From assembly GCA_041725875.1 (NCBI GenBank), contig JBGRQB010000018.1, forward strand, positions 1 to 41,959: DNA of 41,959 nucleotides. The letters are read 5' to 3'. The stretch comes from JBGRQB01 sp041725875. Its GTDB lineage: Bacteria > Bacteroidota > Ignavibacteria > Ignavibacteriales > Melioribacteraceae. Each line of letters starts with the position of its first letter. Positions within the stretch are counted from its first letter, which is position 1. The position numbers and the translations under genes were made by a program. Positions 25,842 through 33,394 of this stretch are shown here, in pieces. Below the pieces are notes generated by a model. It had not been told where the DNA came from, ran no database searches, and was given only the letters and a program-made list of their open reading frames with translations.

Positions 25842-26813
25842 ATGATAGTTGTAACCGGTGGAGCCGGATTTATTGGAAGTGCAGTCGTTACAAGACTGAA
25901 TGAACTGGGTTATGAACATATTATTATTGTTGATAGATTAGGGACAAAAGAAAAGTGGAAAAACCTCAACGGGCTTAAATTCATGGATGTTCATCATAAA
26001 GATGATTTTTATAAAATGCTTGTTGACGATGCTGTACCTTTTGCAATGGAGACTGTAATCCATCTTGGTGCCTGCTCATCTACCTGTGAAGCAGATGCCG
26101 ATTATCTGACGCAAAATAATTTCCGTTACTCAGCGGAACTGGTTAAACATTGTTTGCCAAGAAGAGCACACTTTATTTATGCATCATCAGCCGCTACTTA
26201 TGGTGACGGTTCCCTCGGGTATGATGATACACACGATATAACTGAACTCAGACCATTAAACATGTATGGATACTCCAAACATATGTTTGATGTTTGGGCT
26301 CAAAAAATGGAAATTGACAGAAAAATTGCCGGTTTAAAATTCTTTAATGTTTACGGACCTAATGAATATCACAAAGAAGATATGAGAAGTGTTGTTCATA
26401 AAGCTTACGAACAAATTTTAGCTACTGGTGAATTAAAACTTTTCAAATCAGATCATCCTGATTATGCAGACGGCGAACAGAAACGTGACTTTATCTATGT
26501 TAAAGATGCAGTTGAAATGATTATGCACTTCAACGAAAACAGAGATAAAGGCGGATTGTTTAATGTTGGTACAGGTAAAGCAAGAAGCTGGAACGATCTT
26601 GCAAAAGCAGTTTTTGATGCAATGGGAAAACCAGTTAACATTAAATATATTGATATGCCTGAACAGCTGAAAGGTAAATATCAATATTTTACCGAAGCAA
26701 AAGTTGATAAAATTAAAGAAGCAGGATATACTAAAGAACTTTGCTCACTTGAAGATGGTGTTAAAGATTATATTCAAAACTATCTTATGAAGACAAAATA
26801 TCTTGGTTTATAA
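25842..26813 (+). CDS. hldD: ADP-L-glycero-D-manno-heptose 6-epimerase
   Basis: An extended short-chain dehydrogenase of 323 residues (family about 310-330) that makes ADP-L-glycero-beta-D-manno-heptose for the LPS inner core. It shows the NADP site TGGAGFIGSAVV at the N-terminus, the characteristic HLGACSSTCEADADYLTQNN, catalytic ASSAATYG and YGYSK (Tyr-x-x-x-Lys), FNVYGPNEYHKEDMRSVVHK, and DGEQKRDFIYVKDAVEM. GGAGG precedes the ATG by four bases. It is a single-gene unit with a 12-bp stem terminator after it. Its presence implies a heptose-containing lipopolysaccharide. Confidence 0.95.
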   Translation: MIVVTGGAGFIGSAVVTRLNELGYEHIIIVDRLGTKEKWKNLNGLKFMDVHHKDDFYKMLVDDAVPFAMETVIHLGACSSTCEADADYLTQNNFRYSAELVKHCLPRRAHFIYASSAATYGDGSLGYDDTHDITELRPLNMYGYSKHMFDVWAQKMEIDRKIAGLKFFNVYGPNEYHKEDMRSVVHKAYEQILATGELKLFKSDHPDYADGEQKRDFIYVKDAVEMIMHFNENRDKGGLFNVGTGKARSWNDLAKAVFDAMGKPVNIKYIDMPEQLKGKYQYFTEAKVDKIKEAGYTKELCSLEDGVKDYIQNYLMKTKYLGL

Positions 26814-26832
26814 ATTTTTTTAGTTGTTTTAC

Positions 26833-26870
26833 AAAGCCATCATATTAATTTTAGTATGATGGCTTTTTTA
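26833..26870 (+). terminator. Terminator of hldD
   Basis: Perfect 12-bp stem AAAGCCATCATA / TATGATGGCTTT around a 10-base loop, followed by a T run. Confidence 0.9.
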
Positions 26871-26886
26871 TTTTAAAGGAGATTTA

Positions 26887-27348
26887 ATGCATATACTTGC
26901 AACCTTGTGCTACGTGCAGAAAGAGAATAAAACATTGATGCTGCACAGAGTTAAAAAAGAGAATGATTATCACGAAGGAAAATGGAACGGACTCGGAGGA
27001 AAGTTTGAAGCAGGCGAGACTCCTGAAGAGTGCGCAGCAAGAGAAATTGAAGAAGAATCAGGATTAAAAATAAAAAATCCAAAATTAAACGGATTTATCT
27101 CCTTTCCAAATTTTGACGGAAAAAATGACTGGAATGTATTTGTATTTACAATAAAAGAGTTTGAAGGAGAATTAATCGATTCCCCCGAAGGAAATCTTGA
27201 ATGGATTGAAAATGGAAAACTTTTTGATCTCAACTTATGGGATGGCGACAAAATTTTTATGAAATGGGTTTTTGAAAAAAAATTCTTTAGCGCAAAATTC
27301 ATCTACGGCAATGGTAAATTCAAAAATTATCAGGTGAATTTTATATAA
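26887..27348 (+). CDS. Nudix hydrolase, MutT/MTH1-like
   Basis: A 153-residue Nudix protein with a perfect Nudix box GX5EX7REUXEEXGU at residues 38-60 (Gly38, Glu44, Arg52-Glu53, Glu56-Glu57, Gly59). The N-terminal ATLCYVQKENKTLMLHRVKKENDYHEGKWNGLGG and the later WEW-like region resemble the 8-oxo-dGTP diphosphatase (MTH1/MutT) branch, so nucleotide-pool cleaning is likely but not certain. AAAGGAG is seven bases before the ATG. The 3' end shares a terminator with the convergent hydrolase gene. Confidence 0.88.
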   Translation: MHILATLCYVQKENKTLMLHRVKKENDYHEGKWNGLGGKFEAGETPEECAAREIEEESGLKIKNPKLNGFISFPNFDGKNDWNVFVFTIKEFEGELIDSPEGNLEWIENGKLFDLNLWDGDKIFMKWVFEKKFFSAKFIYGNGKFKNYQVNFI

Positions 27349-27349
27349 G

Positions 27350-27376
27350 AAAAGATCGGTCTAACCGATCTTTTTT
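27350..27376. terminator. Shared bidirectional terminator, Nudix/hydrolase
   Basis: Perfect 11-bp stem AAAAGATCGGT / ACCGATCTTTT with the three-base loop CTA, flanked by A and T runs. On the minus strand the loop is TAG, the stop codon of the alpha/beta hydrolase gene, so that gene's last codons form one arm. Confidence 0.9.
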
Positions 27377-28140
27377 ACAAAACTTTTTATCTTCTTATTT
27401 ACAAAATTACTGTTTTCTACCGGAGCCATATGAGCTGCTGCGGGAATTGTAAAAAACTCAGATCCAACTATTTTCCCTGCCATCTCTTCCATAACTTCCG
27501 GCGGAGTCAGTTTATCCTGCTTACCGCAAAGAACAAGAGTCGGGAGAGATATTTTTGTCAGACTCTCAGTTGTATCGGTCCGACTCGCCATAGCAAGCAA
27601 TGCCGCTTTAACTCCAACAGGGTTTGATTTATTTGCTCTTCTGATAATTTTATCAATAAGTTTTGTATTACTCTTAATTGTCTTTTGTGAAAACAGTGGC
27701 GTTATAAACTCTTTATTGAATTTTTTTAATCCTTCCGAATTTATTTTTTCAATTCCTTCGCCACGTTTTAGTTTTACAAAATCATTATCAGCTTCCGATT
27801 TTGTATTTATCAAAACTATTCCGCCAAATAAATCGTGCTCCTTTTCAACACTTCTTAACAAAATATATCCGCCCATCGACATACCGCATAAAACCGGTTT
27901 ATTCAGTTTGTGTGATTTAACCAGTTGAATTAAATCATCACTATATTTTTCCAAAGTATATTGTCCGTCGCCGACTTCACTTTTCCCTAATCCGCGAATA
28001 TCAAAACTAATGCAGAAATAATTTTCCTTTAATTCCTTTACCTGTTCTTCCCACAATTGATGATCAAACGGAAAACCATGTAAAAACACAATTGCCTGAT
28101 TATTTTTATTTCCATACGTTTTTATAAATAAATCTGTCAT
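27361..28140 (-). CDS. Alpha/beta fold hydrolase
   Basis: A 259-residue alpha/beta hydrolase. The oxyanion region FLHGFPFDHQLW, the DIRGLGKS loop, the nucleophile elbow GMSMGG with Ser88, an acid in GKQDKLTPPE and a late His in AAAHMAP are all in place. Relatives include 3-oxoadipate enol-lactonase-like and general esterase proteins, so the substrate is not predictable. A start further upstream would add 19 residues with three Cys; ATG at 28140 has GGGAG before it and matches family length, so it is preferred. It stops inside the shared terminator. Confidence 0.85.
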   Translation of the reverse strand: MTDLFIKTYGNKNNQAIVFLHGFPFDHQLWEEQVKELKENYFCISFDIRGLGKSEVGDGQYTLEKYSDDLIQLVKSHKLNKPVLCGMSMGGYILLRSVEKEHDLFGGIVLINTKSEADNDFVKLKRGEGIEKINSEGLKKFNKEFITPLFSQKTIKSNTKLIDKIIRRANKSNPVGVKAALLAMASRTDTTESLTKISLPTLVLCGKQDKLTPPEVMEEMAGKIVGSEFFTIPAAAHMAPVENSNFVNKKIKSFVKKIG

Positions 28141-28265
28141 TTTTGCTCCCTGTTTGTTGTCGCATATCTTACAAAAGAAAGAAATATTGCCAAACATAAT
28201 AAATTTTTCTTGTCTTTTTTATAAAAATTCGATTAATTTACATCCATAAAAGGAGATATCATATC

Positions 28266-28358
28266 TTGATTAGAATTAGTAATACATATAACAATGCAAA
28301 ATCGCTGTTTGGGCAGAATGGCACTGCTTTGTATTGTTGTTGCTGTTGTTGTTGCTAA
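28266..28358 (+). CDS. Poly-cysteine leader peptide of epsC-cysK
   Basis: A 30-codon frame starting at TTG. AAAAGGAG ends 10 bases before the start. The coding run ends ...TAT followed by seven Cys codons (TGT TGT TGC TGT TGT TGT TGC, 28335-28355) and TAA at 28356-28358. It ends 58 bases before serine acetyltransferase and two genes before cysteine synthase. Runs of the end-product's codons in a short leader are the classic sign of a ribosome-sensing attenuator; polycysteine leader frames acting this way are known in mycobacteria. With low Cys-tRNA a ribosome would stall on the run and change downstream folding or translation. The start codon is not ATG and is the weakest part; the Cys run and context are the strongest. 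Confidence 0.7.
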   Translation: MIRISNTYNNAKSLFGQNGTALYCCCCCCC

Positions 28359-28436
28359 TTACATACCCGCTTATCCATACTTAAACTAAAATCTATCATT
28401 TAAAAAAGAGAATGAAATGAAAGCTGACTTTAGCAA
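28352..28436 (+). promoter_or_regulatory. Possible leader pairing that masks the epsC start
   Basis: TTGCTAA at 28352-28358 (last Cys codon plus the stop) is perfectly complementary to TTAGCAA at 28430-28436, codons 5-7 of epsC. This long-range pair would enclose the epsC ribosome site and be disrupted by a ribosome stalled on the Cys run. Also TCATTT (28396-28401) can pair with AAATGA (28415-28420) across the start codon. No GC-rich intrinsic terminator is seen between leader and epsC. This is inference from complementarity. Confidence 0.3.
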
Positions 28437-29280
28437 AAGTTTGGCATTTCAGGAATTTGCCAATACTATATTATCTAACAGAAAAAAACATCATTACACT
28501 GCAGAGTTAAAAAACGAAACTATTTTGTTTCTGGAAGAATTACGCAATTTTCTTTTCCCTCATTGCTCCGGAAGAAAATATTACAATGCAGATGAAATTA
28601 TAGCAAAACTGAAACTGCTGGAAAGGGATCTGAAAAACTTGTTGTTTCATCTGAACGGCGATTTAATTTCCTCAGCCGAAACAATTACATCCGCCTTTTC
28701 CGAATCTCTCCCGGTTGTTCACGACAACCTATGGGCAGATGCAAAATTTATCTCGCAGGGTGATCCTGCTTCCGACTGCATAGATGAAGTAATTCTGGCT
28801 TATCCCGGATTTTCAGCCATTTTTATCTACAGAATTGCGCACCTGCTTCACAAATTGCGCATCCCGATTATACCAAGAATTATGACAGAATATGCACATC
28901 AGCTGACAGGCATAGATATTCATCCGGGAGCAGAGATTGATACACCTTTCTTTATCGATCACGGAACCGGAATTGTAATTGGTGAAACAACTCAGATTGG
29001 TAAAAATGTAAAAATTTATCAGGGAGTTACTCTCGGTGCTTTAAGTGTGGAGAAAAAACTGGCTAACACAAAACGCCATCCCACAATTGAAAATGATGTT
29101 GTTATTTACGCACAGGCAGTAATTCTGGGCGGCGACACAGTTATTGGTAAAAAAAGTGTGATCGGCGGAAACAGCTGGATCACGAAAAGTATTCCTGAAA
29201 ATTCAGTTGTGTATAACAAAAGTGAAGTAAAAGTAAGAACAAATAAAGAGTTTGATGAACCAATTAATTTCATAATATAA
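28417..29280 (+). CDS. epsC: Serine O-acetyltransferase
   Basis: Serine acetyltransferase (287 aa), which makes O-acetylserine from serine and acetyl-CoA, the first committed step to cysteine. An N-terminal helical region of about 150 residues precedes the left-handed beta-helix (about 160-270) of hexapeptide repeats: DIHPGAEIDTPFFIDHGTGIVIGETTQIG with catalytic His182, then GVTLGALS and AVILGGDTVIGKKSVIGG. The long N-terminus fits the EpsC-type enzymes of Bacteroidota. Only a weak GAGAA lies before the ATG. It is followed 12 bases later by cysK, and preceded by a polycysteine leader frame, so regulation by cysteine supply is likely. Confidence 0.94.
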   Translation: MKADFSKSLAFQEFANTILSNRKKHHYTAELKNETILFLEELRNFLFPHCSGRKYYNADEIIAKLKLLERDLKNLLFHLNGDLISSAETITSAFSESLPVVHDNLWADAKFISQGDPASDCIDEVILAYPGFSAIFIYRIAHLLHKLRIPIIPRIMTEYAHQLTGIDIHPGAEIDTPFFIDHGTGIVIGETTQIGKNVKIYQGVTLGALSVEKKLANTKRHPTIENDVVIYAQAVILGGDTVIGKKSVIGGNSWITKSIPENSVVYNKSEVKVRTNKEFDEPINFII

Positions 29281-29292
29281 AAGGATAAAAAA

Positions 29293-30204
29293 ATGAAAGC
29301 ACAAAATATTCTGGAAACCATAGGAAACACCCCGCACGTAAAAATTAACAACCTGTTTGGTGATTCACAAAACATCTGGATAAAACTTGAACGCAATAAT
29401 CCGGGCGGAAGTATTAAAGACAGAATTGCCCTTTCTATGATTGAAGATGCAGAGAAAAAAGGGGAACTGAAACCGGGCGATACAATTGTTGAACCAACTT
29501 CCGGAAATACAGGTATAGGTTTAGCACTTGTTGCTGCTGTTAAAGGTTACAGTCTTATTCTTGTAATGCCGGAATCTATGTCAATTGAACGCAGAAGAAT
29601 AATGGCATCTTACGGCGCTGAATTTGAACTTACTCCAAAAGAACTCGGGATGAAAGGCGCAATTGAAAAAGCACGCGAACTTGTTGAACAATCTGATAAC
29701 AGATGGATGCCGCAACAGTTTGACAATCCTGCAAATCCTCTTATTCACGAACAGACAACTGCTGAAGAAATTCTCGCAGATTTTCCCGAAGGAATTGACT
29801 ATCTCATTACAGGAGTGGGAACCGGCGGACATATTTCCGGTGTGACAAAGCGACTCAAAGAAAAATTCCCAAATCTTAAAGCTTATGCAGTTGAGCCTGA
29901 AGCTTCGCCTGTTATCAGCGGCGGCGAACCTGGACCTCACCCGCTTCAGGGAATTGGTGCCGGTTTTATTCCAAACACACTTGATACAAAAATTATTGAC
30001 GGAGTTATAAAAGTAACCAGAGATGAAGCATTTTCATTTGCTCAGGAGTTTGCGAAAAAAGAAGGAATATTTGTCGGTATTTCAACTGGGGCATCTCTTG
30101 CTGCAGTTGAAAAACAGATCAGCAAAATTGATCCGGGAAAAACTGTTTTAACATTTAATTACGATACCGGTGAAAGATATCTTTCTGTTGATGAATTATT
30201 TTAA
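29293..30204 (+). CDS. cysK: Cysteine synthase A (O-acetylserine sulfhydrylase)
   Basis: PLP enzyme (303 aa) that forms cysteine from O-acetylserine and sulfide. The Schiff-base lysine is Lys42 in NPGGSIKDR; the substrate loop TSGNTG is at 69-74; the phosphate-binding GTGTGG-type loop appears as GVGTGGHISG; and ISTGASLAA lies near the C-terminus. AAAGGAT precedes the ATG. With epsC it forms a complete two-gene cysteine pathway. The C-terminal residues of the partner EpsC (ending in Ile-Ile) are consistent with formation of the cysteine synthase complex, since EpsC-type enzymes insert a C-terminal Ile into the CysK active site. Confidence 0.95.
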   Translation: MKAQNILETIGNTPHVKINNLFGDSQNIWIKLERNNPGGSIKDRIALSMIEDAEKKGELKPGDTIVEPTSGNTGIGLALVAAVKGYSLILVMPESMSIERRRIMASYGAEFELTPKELGMKGAIEKARELVEQSDNRWMPQQFDNPANPLIHEQTTAEEILADFPEGIDYLITGVGTGGHISGVTKRLKEKFPNLKAYAVEPEASPVISGGEPGPHPLQGIGAGFIPNTLDTKIIDGVIKVTRDEAFSFAQEFAKKEGIFVGISTGASLAAVEKQISKIDPGKTVLTFNYDTGERYLSVDELF

Positions 30205-30205
30205 C

Positions 30206-30238
30206 AAAAAACCTCCGGTGATGCCGGAGGTTTAATTT
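30206..30238. terminator. Bidirectional terminator between cysK and the ABC gene
   Basis: Perfect 10-bp stem AAACCTCCGG / CCGGAGGTTT with a five-base loop. On the minus strand a run of six T follows, and a shorter T-rich tail on the plus strand. It lies between the converging cysK and ABC ATPase genes. Confidence 0.88.
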
Positions 30239-30932
30239 ATGCTTCTACTGCAAAATGTTCTTTTAATTTTTCAAGTGTGTCTTCACTTCTTTCAATGTCG
30301 TAAACCAGTTTTCCTTTTTCAAGCACAACTATTCTTGTACAGATTTCGGTAATGTGGTTAAGATCGTGACTGGAAATTATCAACAGCGTCTCGTCCCCGA
30401 TTTCTTTGAGAATATTTTTTAACCTGAACTGACTTGTAGGATCGAGATTTGCAAATGGTTCATCTAAAATTATAATTTCCGGCAGGCCGATTAAAGCTGC
30501 AATAATTCCTATCTTCTGTTTATTTCCTTTTGAAAATTCTCTAATATATTTTTTCTGAACCAAAATTTCACTTCCGAGAAACTCTTCGTACTTTTCTAAA
30601 AATATATTCAAATCATTTTTCTCTACTTTTCTTAATCCGGCAATAAATGAAAAATATTCGCGCGGAGTAAGAAAATCGATAAGGAAGTTTTCATCAAGAT
30701 GCGCCGAAGTATAGTTTTTCCAATGTTCACTCTTTTTTACATTTTTATCTTTAGATAAAACTTTACCATTATTTGCTTTTATCAAATCGAGCATTAATCT
30801 GAAAAAAGTTGTTTTACCGGCTCCGTTATTTCCAATCAGACCAATTGTTTCTCCCTGATTCAGTTCAAGTTTTTCCAAATCAAGAGCAACATTTGCTCCA
30901 TATATTTTTTGTAAATTTTCAACAACTATCAT
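30237..30932 (-). CDS. ABC transporter ATP-binding protein
   Basis: A 231-residue ABC ATPase. Walker A is GNNGAGKTT (34-42), the signature is FSKGNKQK (a variant of LSGGQ common in this exporter-like group), Walker B is IIILDEPFANLDP, and the switch His lies in IISSHDLNH. It forms a transporter with the DUF5687 membrane protein encoded eight bases upstream; AGGTAG precedes the ATG. The family resembles the CcmA/NatA-type ATPases used by gliding or efflux systems, but the cargo is unknown. Confidence 0.92.
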   Translation of the reverse strand: MIVVENLQKIYGANVALDLEKLELNQGETIGLIGNNGAGKTTFFRLMLDLIKANNGKVLSKDKNVKKSEHWKNYTSAHLDENFLIDFLTPREYFSFIAGLRKVEKNDLNIFLEKYEEFLGSEILVQKKYIREFSKGNKQKIGIIAALIGLPEIIILDEPFANLDPTSQFRLKNILKEIGDETLLIISSHDLNHITEICTRIVVLEKGKLVYDIERSEDTLEKLKEHFAVEA

Positions 30933-30940
30933 ATTTCTAC

Positions 30941-32419
30941 CTATTCAGCCTCTCTGAATGCTTCGGCCATTTTATATTTTTGAGTTATAAATTGTCTGTA
31001 TAAAAAATCCATTATTGTTTTGTTTAATATCAATCCTGCCAGTCCGAGAAAACCGAGAAACAGACTCGAAGCAAATTCACCATAAAATAAATTTATCGGC
31101 AGAGCAAGCAAAATCGGGGCAACAAGTAGCGGGATGATAAAAACAAACTGCATTGCACCTTTTCCCTGCATACTCATTAACCCGGCCTGAATATCGATCC
31201 GTTTTCGTGCGTAGGTTCCCATAAAAATCATTGCGTAAGAGCTTACACCAATGCTGAACAGATAAACATTTGTATTTATGAGCCAGATATTTGCATCAAA
31301 AAAACCATACGGCAAAGTGAATAAAAACGAGACTGTACAAAACGCTGCAAGCAAGTAAAACTTTGCCTGAATATATTTTCTGATATTAATATTTTTCCCA
31401 AGCACCGCATCAAAATAACTGCTTTCCCAGCCAAAGATAAATTGTCCGTAAAAAATCATAAACATACTTACCAGAAAAACACCCCAGTAAATATTCATAT
31501 AATAACTGTCTTTGTATGTTTCTGTTCCGTATGCCAGAAAACCGTAAAGTAAAACAGGAAATCCGAAAAGAAGAGTTGAAGCAGGGCGTTTGTTTCTGAG
31601 AAGAAGTTTTAACTCCAACGAAATGTAACTGCCAAGTTCGCCAAATCTGGAAGAGAAATCGATGTTTGTAAATCTGGCTAAACCTTTACCTGCCTTTACT
31701 TTTAGATCATCCAGATAAAATCTGTTTTCCAGCAAAATATAATTGAGTCCGTAAAAAAGTATTGCTCCGCCGAACGGAATAAATATTGCAAAATGATTTT
31801 CAAGCGGAAGAGTAAAAAAAGCCGCAGAAAATTCTCTCAGACTAAAAAACTCCAACGCTTCTGCAGATAACAAAAAGAGAAGCAAAACAACAAAAACAAT
31901 TGAAATAACAGATCTGATTAATGCTAGTCTGTTAACCAGTAAATTCAGATAATTTATCATCTGGATAAAGAAAAATATAAATCCAAGCCAGCAGAAAATA
32001 TCTGATGCGCTGTAACTTTTGGTTAAAACCATAACAGCAAACGGAAGCACAGTAAGGAAAGGTGTAAAGTTAAACGGACTCCAAAACGGCTTAACCAGCA
32101 AATAATTTTTAATCAGACTCCTTTTCACAGGCAAATGAAGATATGGAATAACTCTGAATCCATGAACTTTCTGCACAAAAAATCTGATTAACAATTCCGT
32201 TAAAAAATAGAGTAATACAAATCCGTTAAATAGTTTAATATGATCTTCACCGGGAGCAAGATCATTTAAGATTGTCTGTATTGTGAGTCCGACCGCCAGA
32301 AAATTAAGAGATACTAATCCGTAAACAATCACCATAAAAATATTAGCGGCAATACTATGTTTTCTAAAAGAAGATCTTATTGCTTCTTTTAACTGGTTTT
32401 TAACAAGGGATAAAATCAT
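30941..32419 (-). CDS. DUF5687 family membrane protein (ABC permease)
   Basis: A 492-residue integral membrane protein with about twelve helices. The N-terminus (LVKNQLKEAIRSSF...) and overall length match DUF5687, a Bacteroidota family that accompanies ABC ATPases and is presumed to be the permease. Loops contain conserved KRSLIKNYLLVKPFWSPFNFTP-type segments. The partner ATPase gene follows after eight bases; the Yip1 gene precedes it by 42 bases. AAGG is six bases before the ATG. Family naming is from memory of the pattern and is moderately sure; the permease role is inferred from the pairing. Confidence 0.75.
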   Translation of the reverse strand: MILSLVKNQLKEAIRSSFRKHSIAANIFMVIVYGLVSLNFLAVGLTIQTILNDLAPGEDHIKLFNGFVLLYFLTELLIRFFVQKVHGFRVIPYLHLPVKRSLIKNYLLVKPFWSPFNFTPFLTVLPFAVMVLTKSYSASDIFCWLGFIFFFIQMINYLNLLVNRLALIRSVISIVFVVLLLFLLSAEALEFFSLREFSAAFFTLPLENHFAIFIPFGGAILFYGLNYILLENRFYLDDLKVKAGKGLARFTNIDFSSRFGELGSYISLELKLLLRNKRPASTLLFGFPVLLYGFLAYGTETYKDSYYMNIYWGVFLVSMFMIFYGQFIFGWESSYFDAVLGKNINIRKYIQAKFYLLAAFCTVSFLFTLPYGFFDANIWLINTNVYLFSIGVSSYAMIFMGTYARKRIDIQAGLMSMQGKGAMQFVFIIPLLVAPILLALPINLFYGEFASSLFLGFLGLAGLILNKTIMDFLYRQFITQKYKMAEAFREAE

Positions 32420-32436
32420 CGGGAACCTTAAAATGA

Positions 32437-32455
32437 GGGAGCTGCGAGAGCCCCC
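32437..32455 (-). terminator. Small hairpin between Yip1 and DUF5687 genes
   Basis: On the minus strand GGGGGCT-CTCGC-AGCTCCC forms a 7-bp stem with one G-T pair, just after the Yip1 stop codon. The tail TCATTTTAAGG is only partly T-rich, so it may be a partial terminator or mRNA-stability element inside the operon. Confidence 0.45.
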
Positions 32456-32461
32456 TTTAAT

Positions 32462-33277
32462 TTATATCATATTTTGAAGAAACTTAAATGACTGAGCCAG
32501 ATAGAACATTATTGAAGTAACAATCAGCCAGGAAGCTAAAACAGAAACCACATATTTTGTAACTGATTCAGACTTAAACAACTTAGCCAAAGCTATACCT
32601 GTAACTGTATAACCAAAGATAGAAAATACTTCAAAACGACTTAATAAAAATCCTGTAATCGTTGTGGTATCCATTCCAAGTAAAGTTGCAATACTGAATC
32701 CTTTAATATAAACACCCATTGCAAGGGAAACTATTATAATAAGAATCAGCTGAACAAGGTTAATAAACATAGGCATTGAAGCAGCTATCATCGCTCCGGT
32801 ATAGGAACCATCTCCCTTGAGAATAAACTTTGCCAGAATAAAATAAAAGGTTGCAATAACAAAGAAAACAATAAAGAAAAATATAACGCCGGAAATTAAC
32901 CCGATAACCATAAACAAAGGATTTGTTGAACCCATATGTTCACTCATTATATCCATTTGTCTGTCAGCCTGTTCCTGGGTCATATCTCCGTTTTTAACAG
33001 CTTCATCAAACTGTTCCTGAATTGCCTCTGTCTGCTTCTTAACGAGCTCGTGCTTTATTTCCGGACTCATCATCAAAATATATTGCGATGAAATTGCTAA
33101 AATTGCCACAATAATTAAAGGCAGAAACCAATCTGTAAACTTCAGATCAAATTTTGCTATTGATTCAAAAGTGGCTTTTGGCTCACTAAATACACCAACT
33201 ATCTTATCGGAAAAGGAAAGCTCTTCTTCTTCCAGATTTTCTTCTTCCGTAATTTCAGGATTAGTATAATCTTCCAT
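32462..33277 (-). CDS. Yip1-domain membrane protein
   Basis: A 271-residue protein with an acidic cytoplasmic N-terminus (NPEITEEENLEEEELSFSDK) followed by a Yip1-type membrane domain: VGVFSEPKATFESIA is the typical entry, then about five helices (roughly 48-70, 122-150, 160-190, 200-215, 240-265). A charged amphipathic segment (KHELVKKQTEAIQEQFDEAVKNGDMTQEQ, quoted in part) lies between the first two. The function of bacterial Yip1 proteins is unknown; they may assist membrane traffic or transporters. GGAG precedes the ATG by five bases. It probably heads the unit with DUF5687 and the ATPase. Confidence 0.75.
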   Translation of the reverse strand: MEDYTNPEITEEENLEEEELSFSDKIVGVFSEPKATFESIAKFDLKFTDWFLPLIIVAILAISSQYILMMSPEIKHELVKKQTEAIQEQFDEAVKNGDMTQEQADRQMDIMSEHMGSTNPLFMVIGLISGVIFFFIVFFVIATFYFILAKFILKGDGSYTGAMIAASMPMFINLVQLILIIIVSLAMGVYIKGFSIATLLGMDTTTITGFLLSRFEVFSIFGYTVTGIALAKLFKSESVTKYVVSVLASWLIVTSIMFYLAQSFKFLQNMI

Positions 33278-33394
33278 TATTACTCCATTTTATATTTATG
33301 ATATAGTCAAAATCAGAAATTTTTACATTCTGGAAATTACATTGTGATTAGTCTACAATACGACGGAAGTGTTACAGTTTATTTAAACTTTATT

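Noticed and set aside
28294..28389. Alternative ATG frame over the leader encoding a hydrophobic 31-residue peptide
   Set aside because: It reads the same region in another frame and has no Shine-Dalgarno; its hydrophobic Val/Ala run is the GTT/GCT reading of the Cys codons. The TTG frame with ribosome site and poly-Cys next to cysteine genes is more meaningful. A microsatellite origin of the GTT-rich run remains possible.
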